Of a stretch of DNA of 46,708 nucleotides, positions 35,401 to 46,587 are shown in pieces. The notes under the pieces are model-generated. The model saw only the letters and a list, made by a program, of their open reading frames with translations, made no database searches and had not been told where the DNA came from. Each line of letters begins with the position of its first letter. Positions within the stretch are counted from its first letter, which is position 1. The translations under genes and the position numbers were made by a program. The DNA comes from Setaria digitata (Eukaryota; Nematoda; Chromadorea; Rhabditida; Setariidae), in assembly GCA_003640385.1 (NCBI GenBank), contig RCAB01000477.1, positions 1 through 46,708 of the forward strand. The letters run 5' to 3'.

Positions 35401-37948
35401 TTATGTTAAACTTTCTTTCTCGTTTATTAATTAGACACAAATTTCATTCATTAGCATCAAACAGTGTGCTATAGCTTCGGACTAATATTTTATCTCGCAT
35501 TTCAATTATCGATTAACAACAATATTAATGCCAATAATTTTTTTTAAGCTTAATTAATAGCAATTGTGAAATGAATAACATCTTCATATATTACATACAA
35601 AAAGCTATTATTAATTGTAGTATTGAAGTATGACTAATTGCCACATGGATTAATATTGCTAATAATAAATGAATCTAGGAGAAATACAAATATTTTATCT
35701 TGTCTTATAGGTAAATAATGCTATTTTTGCTTAATAAATAATTGGCTATCAAATAATGAGTATGGATTTTCATGCTCATTTTTGTCGATAGTATAATTAA
35801 TTAGAGATTTTTTTTTTTTGGCTGAACAAAGCAAAATTACTTTAATTATTAAAAAAAAAAAAAAAATTTGAAAATAAAACAAATAAAATTGACAATCAAA
35901 AGAATTTTTTTCTTCACAATCATCTGTTATCTCATTCAGACGCATTTATTTTTTCCTTTTGTCTATAAAAATTTAAAATAAAATGAATTTTAAAAAATAC
36001 ACAATTTCAGTTCAATAATTTAAAATGAAAACTTCCCTTTCAATAATATTGTTAAAAAAAATTAAGTAATTAATCAATAAAACTCTTTATTTTCCTCTTA
36101 AAAAAAAAAAAAAAAAAATTAGTTTCGAAGAAGAAAACAATAAAGTGATGTGGAAAAGTGAAATGCGTTTTTCATTAAATACTTGCTAAACTAACTCCCA
36201 GAACGAATAAAACCAACATTAACTTATTTTTATAAAAATTGAAATGAAATGGATATTGTAAATCATTGAAAAAAAAAGCTATCACAGTTTAAGTAGTTAA
36301 AAAAAAAGTCTTTTTTTTTTCACCAAATTCGTATTTGGAGCTTTAGCAAGCCTGAATTGATTAGCTTGTCAGATAAATTGATATTGCTGGAGCAAATTCT
36401 TCGCTTAGCCAAGTCATCTGTGAAATATAAGAAAGCAAAAAAAAAAAAAAGAAAATATTAATGATTTTGATCAAATCTGATTCAAAGAAATTTTTTTTTT
36501 AAAAAAAATTGATTCCAACACAAAGATATTATTAAAAATTTTTTCTGCTTTTTCTCTTTTTTTTTTTTTTTTTTTTCCTTCTATAATTTGAACGAAATTA
36601 ATGGATAACTAACTTTCTTAGACTGAATTATATGTGGCGATAATTTTATTCCATTCCTTCAATTAGAAAATATTAATTTCATAAAAAATTTGTTAATTGA
36701 AATGGAAAAAAAATTCATTCGCAATAGAAAACATATGTTGAAATGATGAAATTGTCTAGCAATAATATAGCCAATTGAATAATGATAAGGCTTTTTTTTT
36801 TCCTGCACTTTTTCATTGTACAAATTCAATAATTTCCTATTTCTTATTGCATTTCACTTATTTCTTCAAATGCTCATAGTCTGTTTGTTTTAAAAGTATT
36901 TTATTTATAGGTAAAAATTGCAGAGAACAGAGAGAATGTAATGAAGTAACAAATTACATAAATGTGATAAATTTTAAATTAATATTTATATTAGCTATTC
37001 ATTAGGTGTTACTTTTTTTTTTTTTGACAGTGTCAAAATAGAAATTAATTTTCAGTTAGAAATTCTTTCTGCATTTGACGTAGATTTTGAAAGTTCAAAT
37101 TGAAACTGAAAAACTGAATTGTATCATACAATTTCTTTTGCATTGCTTTCATATTTTGAAAAATAATTTAATGCATCTTTTAACTTGTGAAAAATCCATT
37201 AATTAATTGTTCAATGAAATCTTTTTGAAAATTTTTTGCATCTCAAATTTCATTCCAGTATTTTACTCTAGATTGCGATTTTCAATTCGGCTAATTTTTT
37301 GCCAAAAAATTCAAATCATTAACAAATTATTTTATGGTTGCACATGAAATATGAAATAAACAGTAGTGTGAGAGCATCATAAACGAACATGCCATCTTCG
37401 AGAATATCACATTTACTTATTAAATAATCGAAATTTTATTACTTTGTTATATTCATTATAGCTATATTAATCATACAATTTGCACCATACTTAAATTTCA
37501 AAAATTTTATGAAAGTTTTTAGGCTGAAAATTGTGGAATAGGAAAAATTGAGAAGAAAAATGAAGAGAGCAATGAGACATATATTATCAGTGATGCTTTA
37601 TATTAAATAATATGATTAAAAAAAAAAAAAAAAAAAAATGGGGATTTTTTTCATACTTAATTAAAAAAAAAATCAATTATTGCTGTAAGCTTTCCAGTTT
37701 TTTTTCTGCTTCCCATATGAGTAATTTACATTAATAAAGCTAAATTTTCACTTTGAAATTACTTTTTTAAGAAAAAATTCTATTCATGTTGATGACAAAA
37801 AAAAAAAAAGACGTTTTACTTTCTTTTTTTTTGTTTGATATGTATGTTTTAAAATTATTTAACTGTGTTTTTATTGCTGATAAAAATTGAATTGATTCTT
37901 GATAAAAAATGGGACAGAATAGTGTAGAATAAAGTAAAAAAAAACTAT
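32487..37948. other. Gene-poor AT-rich stretch
   Basis: 5.5 kb, very AT-rich, with frequent A and T runs of 10-23 nt (for example 34292-34314, 36557-36576, 37620-37638). It includes the N-joined duplication at 34967-35201. Open frames here are short and of low complexity (Lys/Phe-rich), with no recognisable domain. No gene, RNA or transposon was identified. Confidence 0.55.
34967..35201. repeat. N-joined 117-bp duplication (probable assembly artefact)
   Basis: 34967-35083 and 35085-35201 are near-identical, beginning TTACTTTTTTTTTCTAGCAA and ending in a T run, separated by the single N at 35084. Confidence 0.88.
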
Positions 37949-39603
37949 TTATGCTTGGTTTATCCATGGATTTCCTCTACCTTTGTAGTATCGTCCATTA
38001 TTTGAACTGGGCACATTTGTTGGGATGGTTAGGGAATTGCTGAAACTTGAATTAGGTACTCTCGATGGAATGGTTTGGGGAGAATTATGAGTTAGCAATG
38101 ATGATCTAGACAGACCGAATAGATATGGTTGATATGGATTGTAAGCACCTGTATGACCAAATCCACCAAATAGATTACTATAGTCCCATGATGAAGTTGG
38201 AAAATAGTGACCAGCTAAAAAAAAAAAAAAAAAAAATACAATATTGGTTTAAAATTTAAAATAATAAATAAATTTTTTATCAATAAAAAAAAATGTGCAA
38301 AAATTAAAAAAAAAAAAAAAAAAAAAGATTAATAATTTACCTCCACCATGAGCAACTCTAGGATAATTAATCCATGGATTACCAAAACCGAAATATGGCA
38401 TATCACCAGTAAGAGCTTTTAAGCCAAAGATACCTCCGACTGCTTTTGTGCTTTCCGTAATAAAAACAATGTATATGATTATTTGAATACCTGAAAAAAG
38501 GTAGCATAAATATTTGAATAACTAAAATTCAAGAAAACATGATATATTTGAATGCTTGAAACTGAGGGAAAAATGACAATTTAAATAATTGAAATTTATG
38601 AAAAAAAGATTTTTTTAAAATTTATTTTAATATATTCACAAACATACTAATCATAGTCTATGATATATTATATAAAATGCATTGAAAATGATCAATTTTA
38701 TTTGTAAATCTGTGGATTTTGTTGTAAAGACACTATCTCAAACAAAAAAAAAAAGTAATTATTTCTTTTAATAAGCATCAGCTAATAATAATAATAACAA
38801 AAACAACAATAATAATAATAATAATAGCAATAATAATAATAATGATAATAATAATAATAATAAATAATAATGATATTAACAGTAATAATAATAATAATAG
38901 TAATAATAATATTATTATTAACAGTAATAATAATAATAGTAATAATAATAATAGTAATAATAATAATAGTAATAATAATAGTAATAATAATAGTANATAA
39001 TAATAATGATAATAATAATAATAAATAATAATGATATTAACAGTAATAATAATAATAATAGTAATAATAATATTATTATTAACAGTAATAATAATAATAG
39101 TAATAATAATAATAGTAATAATAATAATAGTAATAATAATAGTAATAATAATAGTAATAGTAATAATAATAATAATGATAATGATAATAATGAAAATAAC
39201 AATAATAATATCTATGGAAAAATTAATTGCTGCTTCATATTCGTTAAATTAAATTTTTTTCCTTACTTTATTTTTTTATCTTGTAAAAATTTGAAGTAAT
39301 CCATTAAATTTTGTAAGCATTTTTATCTCTTTCTTTTCCTTTCTTATTTTTTTTTTTTGCTAAAAAATTAAAGGATAATATTATTATTTCAAGAATAAGA
39401 GAGAAAAAAATTATTTGATTACTTTTTTTTTTTTTTGCTTAGTGAAAATTTCTGCTCAAATTATTTTTACACATTAAATTGTAATTGAAATTTCTATAAA
39501 TAATTAAGAAGAGAGAGAGAGCGAGAAAAAAAAAAAAAAGAAGCATGTATTCATAAATGAACAAAATGTACTAACCCAATTTGATGAAAAGACAACTATG
39601 CAT
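37949..39603 (-). CDS. Orphan secreted protein with duplicated GNPWIN motif
   Basis: 147 aa in three exons (minus): 39603-39576, 38490-38341, 38214-37949; all phases agree. The first 26 residues (MHSCLFIKLG then IQIIIYIVFITESTKA) form a good signal peptide, which an intron splits. The mature part is rich in Gly, Asn, Pro, Ser and aromatic residues (YFGFGNPWIN, NPYQPYLFGL, a Ser/Thr/Pro stretch). The motif GNPWIN occurs twice: residues 46-51, soon after the predicted cleavage site, and 140-145, two residues before the stop. There are no cysteines after the signal peptide. I do not recognise the family. The composition suggests an extracellular, perhaps cuticular or eggshell, structural protein, but that is inference. 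The first intron contains the large AAT-type low-complexity tract. Confidence 0.68.
38785..39210. repeat. AAT/AAC-rich low-complexity tract with N-joined duplication
   Basis: About 425 bp of degenerate (AAT)n with interspersed AAC, AGT and GAT units, in the first intron of the orphan secreted-protein gene. The block up to the N at 38996 is repeated after it (TGATATTAACAG occurs at 38871 and 39032), with a 3-nt length difference. It produces spurious poly-Asn, poly-Ile and poly-Leu frames on both strands. Confidence 0.9.
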
Positions 39604-41114
39604 AGTTAGTTAGTTAGCTTGATGGTAGAAATTTTGCAGTGCAGTAAAATATGCAGGAGTAATAGTTGAATTGTGTGTTTCGATTTTCTACGCAATTTTC
39701 AACCCTAAATCAACTAAATACTTCTATTCGCAGTTTTATATGAAATTTATATAATTTTCGTAAATTTTTGCTCAGCCTTTTCTCTCTCTCTCTCTCTCTC
39801 TCTTTTTCTTTCCCTCTCCTCTCTTCATTATCATCATTTTCTTCATTACCAAATGATGCTTGCTTCATTTCACCAAAAAATTCAGGTTTTCTTCATATTT
39901 TAACCTCTTTCTTTTCATTCCTTTTTTTTTTTTTTTTTTGTCCCAAACATTAAACTAATTCGATGTCTACCTGTCACCATCAGTCCGATCATCCATCCAT
40001 TCTGTTCTCATTTTATTTTGCTTTCTTTTCAAAAGATACGACGGAAAAATGATAAAAAAAAAAAAAAATATTTTGCTTTCATAATTTCAAAATAAAAAAA
40101 AAAAAAAAAAAAATAGAGAAAGAAGAAAAATAGCTTTCCTGCAATTCATTTTTTTTTTTTTTTTTGAAATCATGATGATTAAAGATATACTGTTTACTTT
40201 AGGCTTTTTTTTTTTTTTTTTTGTTGATTTTTTAATGTAAAATGTAAAAAAAATTAAAGAATTTGTAAAAGTCTTTTTTTTTTTTTTTGCAAATAATTTT
40301 GGAAAAAAAAAGTAGTATAATTTAATTTTGATGAGTACAATTGATTTGAATGACTATTTCGGATGCTTTTCATGTTTGAACTAAAATGCAATGATCCATT
40401 TCGAATTGCATTTTTATGCAAATTAAGAGAAGAAAAAAGTTTATAGTTTTATACAATTTATTTCATTTTACTAGGCAAATAGTGTAGAGATCTATGTGAT
40501 AATAAGAAATTTTTTGCAAACTAGTTACTGTTAATTACATAGATTTTGATAATTTTTCTAAAAGAAAAAAAAAAAAAAAAGGAAAAGAGAATTATCTGTT
40601 GATATGTTAAATCAAATTTTTTTTTTTTCTTTTTCTTTCCTTGTTTTGCTCTGCAAAAATTTGAAGCAATCATAAAGTTTTATGAGCACTTTTTCTCTTT
40701 TCGTTCCTTTTTTTTTTTCATTTTTGTTAGGAAAATAAAGGATAATATTGACACCACAGAGAACCATGACATTGACAAATTTTTTCTAAACAAGTTACAG
40801 AAATGGAATTAATCGTATAAATTTGTTGATTCGTCTTAAAGAAAAAAAAAAAAATTATCTATTTAACTGTTTAAATTTAATTTTTTAACCTTTCTAGCAG
40901 CATGCTGAGGAATAATTATTAATTGTCACATCACCACTTTTATTACCTACTAATGTTATGAAATTTTAATCCATTTTCACCCAATTCTAATTTAAATTCT
41001 TAAAAAAAAAAAAAAAAAAAAATGGAAGATTTTCAACTGTCCCCTACTCAGCTACAAATTAGTAGCAAAATTTTTCTTTTCCGGATATAAAATTTAACCA
41101 ATCTGATTAAAGTT
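39604..41114. other. AT-rich intergenic spacer
   Basis: 1.5 kb between the tectonic 3' end and the orphan secreted-protein 5' end, both on minus. It contains GTTA repeats at 39605-39617, (TC)n at 39781-39803 and many A/T runs (for example 39921-39938, 40094-40113, 40205-40221). No coding region was recognised. Confidence 0.6.
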
Positions 41115-44100
41115 TCATTCAAAAAATGGATAGAAAAAATCAGCCGGTAAAGCAATACTCATAGTTGGAGTTTTTGCAAAAATTTTAATTGATGGAATAG
41201 TTTGATCAATAAAATAAACTATAAAATTAAAATATATATACTGATAGGGATATGTGGTCAGATCGATAATATCTGGCTTATTGAAATCAATTTCATATGA
41301 AATTAAACGATGTGAATATGCTAGTACATTTCCAATACGAACATATGCAAAACGAATAGATGCAGCTGTTGTTAATTCGCAACTTTCATCCATTTCATTC
41401 TGAAAACAAAGCATAAAACTAAAGTTTTTGCAAGAATTGAGAAATTTAAACTTTTTCATGCTAATTATCAATGAATAAATTTTTGAAATATTTTTTAACA
41501 GTACCAATTATTCTACTATAATTACGATCAATTAATTAAAATTTAATAATTTTTATTTGCCTTTTTATTATAAAAAAATTGAACATTTTACACATTTTAT
41601 ATTGTAATTTGAATGAATTCGTTAATTTAACCAAAATGTCTTTAAGAATAATTGTTTTAAAGATTAAATAATGCAAGCCCAAAATGAGTGTTAAAATGTT
41701 AAAATAAGAAATTAAAAGTGAAACCGTTTGAGATGGCAATTTATCAGTCTGTATAGTAAGTGTTTCATTTTCACTGTAAGGTGATTTGTATACAACGGCT
41801 GCTTTCCATCGTTGCAGTAAATCTCGAATTTGTGTCGATACTTCAGCACATGTTGTGATTCTGTAAAAATGACTTAGATTTCATATTCAAATTTAATCTA
41901 TCATAATACGATGCAAAAGTATGGTAAACTTTTGTTATAATTATTTCAATTGACAATTTAAATGATGGATGAATGAAAGTCTGATAAATTTAATCTTATC
42001 ATTCATCCTGAACTGAAGTTAATTGACAAATTATTTTTACTAAGCTAATTAATATCTAATCGATAATTGCGAAGCAACGATTAAACAGCAAATTATTAAT
42101 AAACCTTATACGGCATGCAGTGTTGACCTGAATACCAAATCTTATCTCAACTTGCTGCTTCTTATCAGTACATTCCAATCCAAATGGAATCAGAAATGCA
42201 GCACCACTAGTACCATCAATTCTGACACTCTGTCCTACATCATATCCTAATGGCTTTCGTGCTTCAACAACACCTAGCGAAGCCGAATTATCGACGAAAA
42301 TTGCATTAAACCGATAAAATTTTCGAGAATAATCTCGATTAGTTATATTGACATACTGAACACTTGCTGATATATCTTCAAGCATTCCAAAACGAGTAGT
42401 GAATTTAATTACCACCTGTAATGCAGAAATTTTTGATTTATATTATTTATTAACCATATCTAGGAGTAATTTTTCGATCAAGCTAAAATTACTTATCAAT
42501 TTAATTGGTCTGAAAAAAAAAAAAAAAAGAACGAATAAATAAATAAACAATTCCAAGTAGTTATTTAAATATTTAAACGTTTATGAAATTTAATTTATCA
42601 AAATGATTCACCGATGAAACTGAATTGATGCATGCTGTTCCGTTCCAGTACAGCCAGCGAATTTCATGACTTCTTTCCGGAATACCCTCCATTGCTACTA
42701 TCGTTCTGTTTCCATCATTCTAGCAACATTATTATTTTAAATTTTAAAATTCTTACTAATAAAAAAAAAAACTTCGCAGCATTTTTTTTTTTTTTTTTTT
42801 GCTAAAATTCGTTCAAATTTTATACAAATCATCGGCAAATTGATCGCTAATAAAACAATACTTAAATGATAGTTTTTGAAGAAACTCATAGCATATATCA
42901 GCATAAATGATATGTAAGAGAAATTCATGCATTCTAAAACTATTAAATGAATTATATTCATATTAAATTAATAGCGTCAAAATTAATCTTCATGATATTG
43001 CTTGTTTACAGTACTGACAAAAGGTTATAGTTCAGGATATAGCACTAAAAATTTCTGATGCTAATGATCATTCTAACGGAACTAAAATTTATCTTCCCAG
43101 CAAATGAATGCATTCTTTGTTGTTTATATCAAGCTATCATTCGACTGAATGTAAAAAAGAGAATTAGTGAAATGAAAATAGAAGTTGAAATTGAAAAGTT
43201 GATCATTTTTTTTTTTTTTTTTTTTTACTTCGGTAGAATATTTTCGCAAATAGTAGCTGACGTTGAGATATTTTAAATGGGTGCAATGTTTTTCATCAAA
43301 TGAATGCCACATTGGTCTGCAAGATGTAGTGATATTCTTGGATAATGCTGAAATTGAACATTTCGCAAAAAAAAAAAAAAATAACTATCCTTTTTTTTTT
43401 TTTTTCAAAATTAGTAATTTCAAAAGAAAAAACTATTTGAAAATAATAATTTTGAAATTGAAAAAAAATTCTTTTAGTTGATATTAAAACTTTTCACATT
43501 AATAAAAAAGGAATGCATTCGGAAAAAAATAATTGAAACTAACGAAGTGGAGCAGTTCCAGTACATTGATCAGAAAGTATTGCTGCAGGATATTCAAAAG
43601 GTATAATTTTTCCATCATCCCACACCTCAATTACTGCTTCCTGGAATTAAATTAATTGATGTGTTAAGATGAAGAAATGGGTCTATAAAATTTTTGATAA
43701 GTTAAGCATTGAAAATTTTGTCATTAACTACTGATGCATAAATACAGAAGCAATAGACTGAAATAAATCCCTCAGGTTAAGATTGAACCAATCGATGAAT
43801 TGAATTAGTTAGAACTAATTTCATGATAAAAACTAAAATTCAACTTAGAACGTTATAAAAATTGAATTTATTTAATTATTCCTTCAATATCAACAAAAAA
43901 AAAAAAGAAGGCAGAAAAGCAAGAGCTAAGAAAAATTACTTTTAAATTATAAAGCTTACACGATTTGTACCAGGTATTATCGACATATCAATGAAATATT
44001 ACTGCTAGTGTTAATGATACTATTAATGATTTATGATCAACCGCTTATCAGAAATCAATTTTACTCCCGAAGATATTAGCAATTGTTAATGAACAATCAC

Positions 44101-44766
44101 TTGCCTTCAAAGAAGTAGTAACGATATGTTTTGATGGTAAATACTTTCGAAAATAGCTTGCTGTTTGGAATGTTGGCGTTTTTGTCGAGTATACATTTTC
44201 TAAAATTTACTACCATTTTGAAATTCTCATCTTTATCTTCTTTTCTTCTCTTACTTCTCTTTCTCTCTTTCCATTTTTCGAACAAATAATAGCGTATGCA
44301 TAAGAAAAGTTACCTGTCGAACAATTAATTAATATTACAAAACGTTAGTTTTAAAGGTGAAAAATAATGGCAAAACTTGACAAGTATTGTTTGAACAAAT
44401 GATTTTGCGAAGGGAATTTTTGATTTTAAATTAAAATTACTTCTATAACTGATAATGAGCTTGCTTCAATTATTAAGATAAGATATCATTACTCAATTTA
44501 TGATTACTATTTATAGACTCTATATGTTTGAATTTGTTTGCATACATTTCTTGCCCAATTAAATCATTGCCTTTTTTTTCTCTTTTGTTTATTAACAATA
44601 TATTCAAATGACAATACTAACCGTTTTGATGTAAAATGCAAAATAATTTATTCGATGGATTAAATGCTTTAATCGAGTGCAAAAATACCGATTTTATGCA
44701 AACATTAGCAAAAATAAACGATAAATTGAGAATGAGAAAAGCGAAAGTTAGACGAGATCCGAACAT
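41115..44766 (-). CDS. tctn: Tectonic-family protein (ciliary transition zone)
   Basis: 372 aa in seven exons (minus): 44766-44704, 43640-43544, 43347-43229, 42719-42612, 42415-42105, 41860-41725, 41399-41115; all phases join. Tectonics are secreted or membrane-linked components of the MKS module at the ciliary transition zone; in nematodes they act in ciliated sensory neurons. Family marks: ILSDQCTGTAPL, LYWNGTACINSVSSVVIKF, RKPLGYDVGQSVRIDG, a conserved Cys pattern, MDESCELTTAASIRF, and the C-terminal SIALPADFFYPFFE, equivalent to the LPFNFFFPF end of TCTN1. The first exon (MFGSRLTFAFLILNLSFIFAN) is a signal peptide joined in phase across a 1.06-kb intron; this exon is inferred. The protein is shorter than vertebrate tectonics (~600 aa), and no N-terminal Cys-rich exons were found. 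An alternative start is MSIIPGTNR near 43990. Confidence 0.82.
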
Positions 44767-44780
44767 TGCTTACATGTCGC

Positions 44781-44795
44781 GTTGCTACTGACAAC
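44781..44795. promoter_or_regulatory. X-box-like RFX/DAF-19 site near tectonic start
   Basis: GTTGCTACTGACAAC: two half-sites (GTTGCT and GACAAC) with a 3-nt spacer, matching the RFX-type inverted repeat that controls ciliary genes. It lies 15 bp upstream of the proposed tectonic ATG. The canonical worm X-box has a 2-nt spacer and usually lies farther upstream, so this is tentative. Confidence 0.35.
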
Positions 44796-44845
44796 GGACG
44801 ACAAGGGATGATGGCGCTGCTGTCGCTATTGTAGACATAAACGCT

Positions 44846-44963
44846 CATACGCACACGCATGCGTATATACGCGCACATACAAACATGAACGCTTGAATAC
44901 ATAAGTGCATACACGTACATATGTACACGTACAGGCATGCGTCTATTCACGCGCACGTGCATG
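44846..44963. other. Alternating purine-pyrimidine (Z-DNA-prone) tract
   Basis: Perfect purine/pyrimidine alternation over 44846-44881 (36 nt), 44905-44933 (29 nt) and 44948-44963 (16 nt), with many CG, CA and TA steps. It is clearly richer in CpG than anything around it. It lies 80-200 bp upstream of the proposed tectonic start. Confidence 0.75.
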
Positions 44964-46027
44964 AACTTATATATAAACATGATTATTAAAATTTAATGTT
45001 AATTAGTGATCAATTACTTGGTCATTACGAATTATGACTTGCCTAATTAGATATATTCAGTACGATAGTGTTTAAATTTCATTTTGTATTAATAATAATT
45101 AACAAATTAATTACCCTGCTAGTTTTCATCGAGATATTTATGTGTCATTTTCTATGCGTAAAATATGTAAACAAAGTAATCGATTAAAGCCAATTACATG
45201 CGAAATATTTTTGAAAGAGATTATTGTTGCTATAAAAATGCCTAAAGAAGAATCAAAAAATTTGAATATTATTTGAATAGACAAAATTATGAAAGAGTTA
45301 AATGCTTCATCAGTTTTCGAAAGAATTTTTGTGGAAAAAAAAAAAAGGAAAAAATGGCATGAAACGAATTTCAAATATATCAGGGCAACTATCAAATATG
45401 CATTTTAAATTAATTGAACTCAGCATTATTTTATTGACCGAATTTATGAATTAATTCATTAAATGGAGTTTTATTTCAAACATAAATAATAATAATAATA
45501 ATAATAACCGTGAGATGTTCCTTCTGTATGCAAACAAGAATAACTGGTTTCCTTAATTACCGGATGTCATCTCATTACATTTTGACTGCTTCTGAACTGA
45601 CGTTTCAAACAAAAAATTTATTATTTGTTTGCTCGTTTGTCTATTTTCATCCAAGCATTAGAAAGAAATATTTTATCATCTTAATGATAGCATAATTATT
45701 CAATTCTTTAACAATGATAAACAAACAGTGAGAAATAATCCATTCGAATAAACCTTTTTATCTTCAGTTGATCAACTTGTCGACATATGAGTGAAATTAA
45801 TTACATGTCAAGTTTCTAAAAATTGAAGTAATTCATTAGGTGAAATTTACTTTACTCGCTGGAGAGAAAACACTTTATCACTGATCGACAATGATTTCGT
45901 GTAAGCTTCAGTGCAAAACACATAATAATGTTGTTTTGGATGTAAAATATTTTTTATTTGCATTCGTTTCCCATTTTAGCACAGAAACAAAAATATCAAA
46001 GTGATAAAAGTCAAATTTTCACCATCG
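44964..46027. other. Divergent intergenic region, tectonic versus orphan gene
   Basis: AT-rich, with (AAT)n at 45487-45507. A possible spliced-leader acceptor (CCATTTTAG, AG at 45978-45979) lies 48 nt before the orphan-gene ATG at 46028. No coding region was recognised; open frames at 45138-45395 and 45510-45695 look random. Confidence 0.55.
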
Positions 46028-46587
46028 ATGGATTACAGTAAGTGTCTATTGCAACACTGAGTGGTTAACTGTGTCGACTGAGCAAAAGCCGTAAAAAACT
46101 TTTTGAGCAGAAGCAATCAGAAGTAGAACGAAAAGAACTACCGTACCAGCTTCTCCGGTTGCTTCATCCTGACGAAGGCATCGTTTTTGGAGCACTGACG
46201 CCAAAACATGAAGCATCCTACCGACAATTATTGCAGATGCCAGTTTCACAACAGCAATCACTTTATCAGGAGCTGATAAAGGAGAAACTAAACTTGACAG
46301 ACTCTCTACTTCACCTGCTTCTTCCCAACGAATTCGTTCTTTTTGAAGCATTAACGCCAAGGCAAGAAACATTGTACCGACGATTACTGACTTTATCAGA
46401 AATACAACAAACATTACTATACCAGGCGATACAGGAACCGCTACAATCAAGATTAGAGAGAGCTACTGGAGCTATATCTAGGATAGAGACATTATGCCGA
46501 GAGGAATCACTTACCCAACAAAAGCTGTTATATAGCCAGACATTGGAAAAAGTGCTTACTTTTCATTCAATGTATCAGAAGCAATAA
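46028..46587 (+). CDS. Orphan protein with two diverged copies of a ~47-residue unit
   Basis: Proposed exons 46028-46037 and 46121-46587 join in phase to give 158 aa starting MDYKVERKELPYQLL. The main exon is firm (open from 46069 to the stop at 46585-46587); the tiny first exon with a GTAAGT donor is inferred, because the main exon has no usable ATG before the repeats. It contains an internal duplication. Copy 1 (from 46150) has LLRLLHPDEGIVFGALTPKH; copy 2 (from 46306) has LLHLLLPNEFVLFEALTPRQ. They share LLxLLxPxE...F.ALTPxxExxYRxLL...QQxxLYQ, offset by 52 codons. Leu, Gln and Glu are abundant, suggesting amphipathic helices. There is no signal peptide, TM segment or cysteine-rich motif. 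I do not recognise the family. Base composition is less AT-rich than nearby DNA. Confidence 0.62.

Noticed and set aside
38918..39299. Poly-Leu, poly-Ile, poly-Tyr and poly-Asn frames
   Set aside because: All are six-frame readings of the AAT low-complexity intron tract, partly across an N.
43982..44010. Short frame MSIIPGTNR with a GTAAGC donor as a tectonic exon
   Set aside because: All three frames carry stops between the only acceptor and the donor, so it cannot be an internal exon; kept only as an alternative start.
44097..44285. Lys-rich minus frame upstream of tectonic as an N-terminal exon
   Set aside because: Candidate splice phases do not join it to either neighbour and it lacks the Cys pattern expected of tectonics.
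44705..44980. 91-codon minus frame rich in Val/Met/Tyr/Arg
   Set aside because: Its upstream part is an alternating purine-pyrimidine tract giving periodic residues; only the last 21 codons from ATG 44766 look like a signal peptide and are used for tectonic.
46046..46450. 134-codon antisense frame opposite the orphan gene
   Set aside because: It mirrors the internal repeat. The plus frame has cleaner unit boundaries, a 5' splice context and a stop with AATAAA, so plus is preferred, though not proven.
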